Assembly (NCBI GenBank): GCA_025351525.1
Contig: JANXVV010000579.1
Location: forward strand, 1-15,168
Reading direction: 5' to 3'
From: Humisphaera sp.
Lineage (GTDB): Bacteria > Planctomycetota > Phycisphaerae > Tepidisphaerales > Tepidisphaeraceae
DNA length: 15,168 bases
Shown here piece by piece: positions 6,389 through 12,215 of this stretch. The translations under genes and the position numbers were made by a program. The notes beneath the pieces were generated by a model. The model had not been told where the DNA came from and did no database searches. It saw only the letters and a program-made list of their open reading frames with translations. Each line of letters opens with the position of its first letter. Positions within the stretch are counted from its first letter, which is position 1.

Positions 6389-6548
6389 AGTTTAACGCCC
6401 GAATATATTCCAGTGCTTCCATCCGTTTCTGGGGAGAGACGGCCCGCCAGTGTGCCGAGTCCGCCTGATCTGCAGCGGCGAAACTATCGAAGACTTCCAA
6501 GGTCCAGCCGCGCCGTTTTCCACTCTTGATTTTTGCTATCTGCGCCAT
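6312..6548 (-). CDS. Small partner protein of the nucleotidyltransferase, function unknown
   Basis: The 78 residues (MAQIAKIKSGKRRGW, EVFDSFAAADQADSAHW, SPQKRMEALEYIRALNYGY, LQRVYSSAQL) resemble small uncharacterised proteins found directly before nucleotidyltransferase genes in planctomycetes and other phyla. That resemblance is recalled, not computed. The shape is an N-terminal basic segment followed by two helices. A toxin-antitoxin role for the pair has been suggested by analogy and is not shown here. ATG 6548 is preferred over an in-frame TTG at 6554. The upstream AAGAAAG that could serve as ribosome site belongs to the terminal repeat of the 145-bp element next door. Confidence 0.7.
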   Translation of the reverse strand: MAQIAKIKSGKRRGWTLEVFDSFAAADQADSAHWRAVSPQKRMEALEYIRALNYGYAEDNQPRPELQRVYSSAQLRAC

Positions 6549-6556
6549 CGTCAATC

Positions 6557-6701
6557 TTTCTTAGAGCATGTTTAAAAACACGGCAGAGGCTGTCGTAGCA
6601 TGGGCTGCCAGCCCATGTTTTTGCATTTGAAAAAGAAAATCTTGGGCTGGTAGCCCATGCTACCGCGAACCCAGCCGCGTTTCTAAACATGCTCTAAGAA
6701 A
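6557..6701. mobile_element. 145-bp MITE-like element with 28-bp terminal inverted repeats
   Basis: The ends 6557-6584 and 6674-6701 are inverted copies matching at 26 of 28 positions. Each starts TTTCTTAGAGCATGTTTA. Inside lies a complete family A double hairpin (6594-6664). No coding capacity and no obvious target duplication is seen. It sits between the small partner gene (8 bp from its ATG) and the stop of the GYF_2 gene (22 bp). Confidence 0.65.
6594..6664. repeat. Double-hairpin REP-like element, family A, copy 3 (nested)
   Basis: GTAGCATGGGCTGCC-AGCCCATG and the inverted mate GTAGCATGGGCTACCAGCCC (minus strand) around an A/T-rich spacer. It lies wholly inside the 145-bp element, so one inserted into, or was carried by, the other. 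Confidence 0.75.
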
Positions 6702-6723
6702 CTTTTGTCGAGCGTTCCGCTCC

Positions 6724-7614
6724 TCATTTCTTTGAAGCAAAAGCGGCGATAATCACCATGATAACGATGACACCGAACACAATCATAGCCATCTTAATAA
6801 TCGGACTCATGGCCCGACGAGGCTTCTCACCGAAGGGGCGGTTCAGCCCATCCCCGTGAATTTGCCCGATGGTGGGAATCAAATCCTGGTTCAACGACCA
6901 ACCATTGTCGGTGAGGAATTGGCGTCGCTTCGCCTTGCCGAAAATGCTGGTGACCAGCCCGAATTTGTCCGGACCCACCGAAACGTGCAGGATGGAACTG
7001 ATCTTCCCATATTGCAGGCTACGCGCCGCGGCCATCGGAAGGACGATGACATCAAAATCCTTTCGCTTGCCCTTGGGATCGAGCTGCACGGCGACGATCG
7101 GCGAAAGCTCGCTCACCTTGCAGGTTCGGATGTCATCGGTCTTACCGGCGGCTGCCGCAATCAAAATCCCAATGAGCCCGCCAACGGGAGATTGCTGCTG
7201 ACGTGTGACTTTCAAAAGATAGAACGCCATCGGCGATGCGAACACCGGCCCGGTCCAATTTCCCCGCGGGCCGCGAAATGAACCCGCGACTTTCAGGAAT
7301 GGCCCGGAATCCTCGGCAAGTTTCGGGATCGACCAGATTCCCGGCGACATCGCCTGAAATCCTGGGTTGGGGGGCGTCGCATAGGTCAGCGGGATGGCAG
7401 GCTGCACCGCGACGCTGCGACCCACGGCGGGAATACCCATCGGCGCCGCCGTCAGCAGGCCCGGCACCTCCGACGCCGGCAACCAGTCGGGCATGGCTTC
7501 ATTCCAGACAAGGCCGTGCGGCGGCACCTCGCCCCGCCGAACCATTTGCCGGAATGCCGCATCCTCGAACGGACCTTGTCGATTTCCCTCTAAGGCGTAA
7601 TACCATTCGGCCAT
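6724..7614 (-). CDS. GYF_2 (DUF4339) domain protein with C-terminal membrane anchor
   Basis: Residues about 4-55 form a GYF_2 domain: WYYALEGNRQGPFE, the MVRRGEVPPHGLVWNEAM segment and the DWLPASEVPGL end. GYF_2 domains bind proline-rich or partner peptides and are very common in planctomycetes. Residues 56-265 are not recognised. They contain an RGNWTGPVFASPMAFYLLK segment and a segment ending DFDVIVLP, possibly a small beta-sheet domain. One transmembrane helix at about 270-292 ends in FASKK, so the protein is probably tail-anchored with the GYF_2 domain in the cytoplasm. Start is ATG 7614. GGGCG about ten bases upstream is a weak ribosome site. Function unknown. Confidence 0.85.
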   Translation of the reverse strand: MAEWYYALEGNRQGPFEDAAFRQMVRRGEVPPHGLVWNEAMPDWLPASEVPGLLTAAPMGIPAVGRSVAVQPAIPLTYATPPNPGFQAMSPGIWSIPKLAEDSGPFLKVAGSFRGPRGNWTGPVFASPMAFYLLKVTRQQQSPVGGLIGILIAAAAGKTDDIRTCKVSELSPIVAVQLDPKGKRKDFDVIVLPMAAARSLQYGKISSILHVSVGPDKFGLVTSIFGKAKRRQFLTDNGWSLNQDLIPTIGQIHGDGLNRPFGEKPRRAMSPIIKMAMIVFGVIVIMVIIAAFASKK

Positions 7615-7705
7615 GAGTTCAACGCCCTTTCGTTTGAAGTCCGCAACGTCCCACGTTTCCGATCAGCATGCCGGCAAACGTCATCCTTGGAGTCCGTGAA
7701 GTGAG

Positions 7706-7773
7706 AGGTGGCATGGGCGTCTCACCCGTGCATTTCTTCGGCCAAAAAACATGGGCGAGACGCCCATGCCACC
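7706..7773. repeat. Double-hairpin REP-like element, family A'
   Basis: GGTGGCATGGGCGTCTCACCCGTG-type arm and its inverted mate ending GCCCATGCCACC, around the loop CATTTCTTCGGCCAAAAAA. The tag is GGTG rather than GTAG. The loop motif TTCTTCGGCCAA resembles the loop of family B (TCTTTCGGCCAA), which links the families. It lies between the aldolase 3' end and the GYF_2 start; nothing else is seen in 7615-7828. Confidence 0.7.
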
Positions 7774-7828
7774 CGTTTCTTCAAAAAACCCAATCACATT
7801 CTGCCGCATTCACATTTTCAACGATCTT

Positions 7829-7939
7829 TTACTTCTTCCCATAATACTTCGGCATCGGTTTCCCCAACTTCTCCCAATGCTTATTGATCGCATCGCTCTT
7901 CCCCGCGCTGTTCAGCATGTGCAACTTCCGCTGCACCAT
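7829..7939 (-). other. Displaced C-terminal segment of the aldolase (-1 frame)
   Basis: From ATG 7939 this frame reads MVQRKLHMLNSAGKSD, then INKHWEKLGKPMPKYYGKK and TAA (7829-7831). It matches the expected C-terminus of class II aldolases of this type and follows EAIT without a gap once one base is added near 7940-7941. It has no ribosome site of its own and is best read as the tail of the preceding gene, cut off by a frameshift. Confidence 0.75.
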
Positions 7940-8844
7940 CCTGTGATCGCCTCGCGGGCCGGCCCGAGATAATTGCGGGGATCAAACTCCGCCGGTTTGG
8001 TGGCGAACACTTCGCGGATCTTCGCCGTCATTGCCAGCCGAAGATCGGTGTCGATGTTCACTTTGCACACGCCGTACTTTTGAACCGCCATCGCGATCTG
8101 ATCTTCGGGGACGCCCTTGGCATTCGGCATCGCCCCGCCGTATTTGTTCACCAGATCGATGAACTCCTGCGGGACGGACGATGAGCCGTGCATGACCAAC
8201 GGCAAGCCGGGACAGGTCTTCATGATCTGCTCGATGCGGTCGAACGCCAGCTTGGCCTCGTGCTTGAACTTGAACGCGCCATGGCTGGTGCCGATCGCCA
8301 CCGCCAGGCTGTCGATGCCGGTACGCTTGGCGAAGTCCGCCGCCTCCACCGGGTCGGTCAGAAATTTCTCGACGTTCTTTTCATACTCATGCGCATCCAT
8401 CCCGACCACGTCTTCCTCGATCCCACCGAGCATCCCCAGTTCGGCCTCGACCACCACGCCATTGGCATGGGCCAGTTTCACGGCTTCGGCACTGAGGCGC
8501 ACATTCTCTTCATACGGATGATGCGACCCGTCGATCATCACGCTGGTGTAACCGTCGTTGATGCAGGTCTGGATCAGGTCGATCGTGTCGCCGTGATCGC
8601 AGTGGACGGCGATCGGAACCGTCGGGTTTTCGGCGACCGCCGCATCAATGATCGCCTTCAAATAGCGTATATTGGCGTACTTGCGGGCACCCTTGCTGAT
8701 CTGCAAAATGCACGGCGAGCTTTCCTTCACGCACGCATCGACGATCGACTGTGCAAGTTCCATGTTGTTGACGTTGAACGCCCCGATGGCAAATCCGCCG
8801 TCATAGGCGAGGTCGAACATCGGCTTGGTGGTCATGAGAGGCAT
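7912..8844 (-). CDS. fba: Class II fructose-bisphosphate aldolase, frameshifted near the C-terminus
   Basis: Cleaves fructose 1,6-bisphosphate to glyceraldehyde 3-phosphate and dihydroxyacetone phosphate in glycolysis, or the reverse. Zinc and active-site features are present: HCDHG (81-85), DGSHHPYEENV (105-115), VEAELGMLGG (132-141), GTSHGAF with His188, MHGSSSVP with His219, and KVNIDTD (261-267). As it stands the frame ends TGWCSGSCTC at 310 residues, which is not a family C-terminus. The normal tail continues in the -1 frame to 7829, giving about 338 residues. The break lies at 7940-7941 and no classic slippery heptamer is visible, so a one-base deletion or sequence error is more likely than programmed frameshifting. 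ATG 8844 follows AGGA at about eleven bases. A good promoter is at 8908-8936. Confidence 0.92.
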   Translation of the reverse strand: MPLMTTKPMFDLAYDGGFAIGAFNVNNMELAQSIVDACVKESSPCILQISKGARKYANIRYLKAIIDAAVAENPTVPIAVHCDHGDTIDLIQTCINDGYTSVMIDGSHHPYEENVRLSAEAVKLAHANGVVVEAELGMLGGIEEDVVGMDAHEYEKNVEKFLTDPVEAADFAKRTGIDSLAVAIGTSHGAFKFKHEAKLAFDRIEQIMKTCPGLPLVMHGSSSVPQEFIDLVNKYGGAMPNAKGVPEDQIAMAVQKYGVCKVNIDTDLRLAMTAKIREVFATKPAEFDPRNYLGPAREAITGWCSGSCTC

Positions 8845-8907
8845 ACGGATCGGTCCTTTCTCGAACCTGTCAGCGGCAAAAAAATGATTCCCGAATTTGA
8901 GCGGTGC

Positions 8908-8936
8908 ATCTTAAAAGCCGCTGCGGGAAATTGCAA
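8908..8936 (-). promoter_or_regulatory. Candidate promoter of the aldolase gene
   Basis: On the minus strand, TTGCAA (8931-8936), a 17-bp spacer and TAAGAT (8908-8913). The predicted transcript starts near 8901, about 57 nt before the ATG at 8844. Visual match only. Confidence 0.45.
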
Positions 8937-8949
8937 TCGGCTTTCCGGT

Positions 8950-9071
8950 CCCCTCCCCCCATGTACTCATGGGGGAGGGTTAGGGTGAGGGGTGTTTCTT
9001 CGTGGCCGAAAGAAAATGCATGGCTCGCCCCCACAGAAGAAAAACGCACGGCCGACACGCCCATGCCACCT
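8950..9071. repeat. Cluster of palindromic repeats between fba and the PEP-CTERM gene
   Basis: Three parts are seen. First, a hairpin of CCCTCCCCCATG with CATGGGGGAGGG, followed by the tail TTAGGGTGAGGGG. Second, TTTCTTCGTGG (8995-9005) against CCACAGAAGAAA (9031-9042), enclosing GGCCGAAAGAAAATGCATGG, which is the inverse of the family A' loop. Third, a truncated family A' arm ending CGCCCATGCCACC. Together they look like several elements inserted next to or into each other downstream of the PEP-CTERM gene. Confidence 0.6.
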
Positions 9072-9074
9072 GAT

Positions 9075-12000
9075 TCAAACCACCCGTTTCAGATTCCGTC
9101 GCCGGCGTCTGCCGAGCAACCCCGCCATCCCCGCCCCGAAAATAGCCATTGCCGTAGGCTCCGGCGTGGCGACGACGATGTCGCTCGTGCCGGTCGGCCC
9201 ACCATTCAGCACCGTATAATTCACCGTCAGATCATTGATGAGTTGAGCATTGGTCAATCCGATCGGCAATATGCGGCCAAGGTCAAACCCATCGACAAAA
9301 CCCGGCGCTTTGGTGAGAGCCCCGTAAACCAGATTTGCATTCTCGATCGAACCCGCACTGTTGCCGATCGCCACGTTATCGTTGGCGAAAATAATCTTCC
9401 CCGTCGCCGAGGCGAACTGGATCGAGGCGATGAAACTCGGGGCGGCCGCCATCGTCACCGGCACAAAACCATCCAGGACGAATTTGACATCCCCCGTCAG
9501 CGGGTTGTAAACGTAGTCCGGCTGCCCGTCCCCAAGAACACCAGTCGTCGTGGTGGCCGGCGTGACGCTTCGCGCAGAACCCGTCAAACTGGTGGTGGTC
9601 AGCTTCGCCGCCGCCTTCGCAGTGGAAGCGCTCGCACCCGGCACCGCACCCGGGCTCACAAACGAATTCCCCACCTCATAATGCGCGCTCAGCAGCACGT
9701 TGATATCTTCCGGCCCGACCGTGCCGCTGTAGTTCAAATCGCCATCGGTATAGTTGGCGGCGCTGCCCGTGTTATAGCGATAGGAAAGCAACTGGTTCAG
9801 ATCGTTGTGATCGACCTTGCCGTCCAGGTTGATGTCGCCCACCAGCGTCGGACGAACAAGCACCTGACCGGCGGCGATGGGAACGCCGTTGATTTTGATG
9901 CCGCTGTTTTGGCCGCTCGGCGTATTCCCATCGGCGAAACCAACCGAGAAAACATACGGGCGGGCCACCGCCAGGCTGCTGGTGATCCCCGAACCGGTCC
10001 AATCGCCCACGTTCGGGATGGAGTGATTCAAGCGGTAAGCATTGGAAACGTAAGTGCCGATGTTCGCGGCGGAAGTCGCGGCGACCACCAGCTCGTTGTT
10101 CGCCAGATCGAGCGTGCCGTTGCCGCTGATCCCGAGCGATGACGCAAACTGCGTAGCCACGATCGCACTCGTCGGAACGGACACGTTTGCGTTGTTGGCT
10201 ACGACCATAGTGGCGACATTAAACGATGTAACCTTCATCGTGGCAAGAGAAATCCCGCCGCCCACGCTGATCGTGCCGGCCGGCGACGATAGCACGCCGA
10301 TCGTGGAAGTGCCGCCGGTTTGAGTGTAGACCCCGGTATTGGTGACCGTGGAAGCGGTCAACGTGCCGCCGGAATGAAGAAACGTGGAATTATTGAGGAA
10401 GGAGGACGGCGAGAGCGACCCCGCGGCAAGATTGAAGGTGCCGCCGATGACCTGGGCAGACCCCACGAACGTGTTCACGCCCAAAACGACCTGCGTGCCG
10501 GTCCCGGTTTTAGTCAAATTGACCCCACCGGAAATCACCCCGGAAAAATTGCCGGACCCATCGCCGTTACCCACCGTCAGGCTGCGCGTGCCGGAACTGT
10601 TGTCGATGCCCCCCGCGCCGTTCAGCCCATTGAGCGATTGATTGTGCCCGTACATTTGCAGCGTGCCCGCCGTCAGATTCAGATTCCCACGGCCTGCTCC
10701 GGAGGGCAATATATTGTCGACCCACGCCTGAAGCGTTCCACCCAGAATCGTCGTATCGCCCGAATAGGTGTTGTTACTGACCCCGATAAACCAACGGCCA
10801 TTTCCGGACTTGACGACCGACAGCTTGCCTCCCACGGTATAATTGCCCGGAGTCCCGCCGCCTTGCACGATCTGGGAAACTTGCAGCAGCCCGCCATTAA
10901 CCGACAGGGTTCCGGTGTAGTTGTTCCCCGCAACCGTGTTGCCCAGAACGATGTTGGAAGCGGTGACCGTGCCGCTGTTGAGGGTGAGGCTGCCATTGTT
11001 TTGATCGCCCACGGTAATCGTATCGAAGATCGTAATCCCCCCGCCGTTCACGATTACCGATTCACCGCCGACCGGCCCATTCCCACCGATCGACAGGGTC
11101 ATCGCGTTGGCACCGGGCTGGGCGATCACCAACGAACCATTTATGGCTCCCGTGCCGCGAACCTGGGCGTTGTCGTAGACGATGGGAGTCCCGCCGGTCC
11201 AGTTCGTGCCGGTCGACCAGGCCGCCCCGTTAGCGCTCCAGGTTTTGGTGGCGGCACTGTTGGTCAGCTCGTTGGCGTACTGCTCGAGCATCGTGTACCC
11301 GACCGGGTTCAGCTTCTTATAGCCGAGCGCATCCGAAAGCAGCAGGCCGTGCGCAGTCTCCCAGGCGTCGAAGATTCCGTTGTTGTTGGTGTCGACGATG
11401 TGCACGCCGTCGTTGAGAACACCGTAACCGCTGTTGGTCAGTCCCGTGGAGGTCTGATGGCTCCACATACGGCCCTGGATTCCCAATGAATTGACATCCG
11501 CAATCACTTGCGAGTCCACTTGATCGTACCCATGCGCGTTGGCCCCCGCGTGCGTCACATCGTAGGCGAATGCGTTCACGGCGGTGAGCGTCGGTAGCCC
11601 GGCGGTACTGGGCGACGAGGGACTGGTCAGGATTTTTGCGCTATCGGCGGTGTTGTCCGCCGACCCGTTCAGGTTGCCGTCGTTGTTGGCATCCAGAATG
11701 TTGCCCTTCACATAGGCTTTCTGATTGTTCCCGATCTGGTAGTAATCGTTGTTCGAGCTGGTGGTGGAGGGGCCTGTGAAAAAGTAGTTGCCGATCACAT
11801 CGTGCGAGAACGGCGTGCCCGTGTTGCCGGCCGTGTAGCCCGCCTGATAGTTATAGACCACATTGTTGACGAATTGCGTGTTGATCTTTGCCAACGGGCT
11901 TCGGTTATGGGCATTGGCGAAGATGTTGTTCGCCCAGGTGAAACTCCCGCCGACCGTCTCGGTATGGGCGTTGAATTGTTGACCGATCGGATTGGCGATG

Positions 12001-12089
12001 ATCGAATTTTGCACGGTGATCCGATCCGCGCCGACCGCGTCGATATTGTTCCACTGGGCAAACTCGATCGACACGTGATCGAACATCAA
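9075..12089 (-). CDS. Pectate-lyase-like, PATR-repeat, dockerin, PEP-CTERM protein lacking its N-terminus
   Basis: The open frame (1004 codons) encodes, in order: a right-handed beta-helix resembling polysaccharide lyase family 1 (about 1-225; FDHVSIEFAQWNNIDAVGAD, ITVQNSIIA, NNIFANAHNRSP, NNVVYNYQ); a calcium-type segment DTNNNGIFDAWETAHG as in planctomycete pectate lyases; autotransporter-associated beta-strand repeats (about 290-700; e.g. TYSGDTTILGGTL and LTKTGTGTQVVLG); a type I dockerin (about 750-805; GDINLDGKVDHNDL and GDLNYSGTVGPEDINVLL); and a PEP-CTERM tail (TPEPTAMAIFGAGMAG, then five Arg). The product should be exported and sorted by an exosortase. The frame has no signal peptide. 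Lyase-like sequence (RSIVRNIRFRQGDFDPDSG) continues upstream in frame to the TPR stop at 12216-12218, so no true start is present. ATG 12086 and TTG 12089 are only default starts. It is probably a truncated gene or an assembly join. Confidence 0.85.
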   Translation of the reverse strand: MMFDHVSIEFAQWNNIDAVGADRITVQNSIIANPIGQQFNAHTETVGGSFTWANNIFANAHNRSPLAKINTQFVNNVVYNYQAGYTAGNTGTPFSHDVIGNYFFTGPSTTSSNNDYYQIGNNQKAYVKGNILDANNDGNLNGSADNTADSAKILTSPSSPSTAGLPTLTAVNAFAYDVTHAGANAHGYDQVDSQVIADVNSLGIQGRMWSHQTSTGLTNSGYGVLNDGVHIVDTNNNGIFDAWETAHGLLLSDALGYKKLNPVGYTMLEQYANELTNSAATKTWSANGAAWSTGTNWTGGTPIVYDNAQVRGTGAINGSLVIAQPGANAMTLSIGGNGPVGGESVIVNGGGITIFDTITVGDQNNGSLTLNSGTVTASNIVLGNTVAGNNYTGTLSVNGGLLQVSQIVQGGGTPGNYTVGGKLSVVKSGNGRWFIGVSNNTYSGDTTILGGTLQAWVDNILPSGAGRGNLNLTAGTLQMYGHNQSLNGLNGAGGIDNSSGTRSLTVGNGDGSGNFSGVISGGVNLTKTGTGTQVVLGVNTFVGSAQVIGGTFNLAAGSLSPSSFLNNSTFLHSGGTLTASTVTNTGVYTQTGGTSTIGVLSSPAGTISVGGGISLATMKVTSFNVATMVVANNANVSVPTSAIVATQFASSLGISGNGTLDLANNELVVAATSAANIGTYVSNAYRLNHSIPNVGDWTGSGITSSLAVARPYVFSVGFADGNTPSGQNSGIKINGVPIAAGQVLVRPTLVGDINLDGKVDHNDLNQLLSYRYNTGSAANYTDGDLNYSGTVGPEDINVLLSAHYEVGNSFVSPGAVPGASASTAKAAAKLTTTSLTGSARSVTPATTTTGVLGDGQPDYVYNPLTGDVKFVLDGFVPVTMAAAPSFIASIQFASATGKIIFANDNVAIGNSAGSIENANLVYGALTKAPGFVDGFDLGRILPIGLTNAQLINDLTVNYTVLNGGPTGTSDIVVATPEPTAMAIFGAGMAGLLGRRRRRNLKRVV

Positions 12090-12215
12090 ATTATTGGCGT
12101 TGAGCAGATTGATGCCGCTCTTGCCCGAATCCGGATCGAAATCGCCCTGGCGAAAGCGGATGTTGCGGACGATAGACCGCCCTCCAGGAAATGACCGCCG
12201 GGATTCCCCTGAATC

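Noticed and set aside
1281..7773. Repeated hairpins as a possible CRISPR array
   Set aside because: Units are far apart, not regularly spaced, and come as inverted pairs. No cas genes are present.
7930..7950. Programmed -1 ribosomal frameshift in the aldolase
   Set aside because: No X-XXY-YYZ slippery heptamer at the break and no clear downstream pseudoknot, so a deletion or sequence error is more likely.
8904..11489. Long plus-strand open frames opposite the PEP-CTERM gene (412 and 389 codons)
   Set aside because: They are antisense to a clear multi-domain protein, have Arg/His/Gln-rich composition typical of GC-rich shadow frames, and show no family motif or ribosome site.
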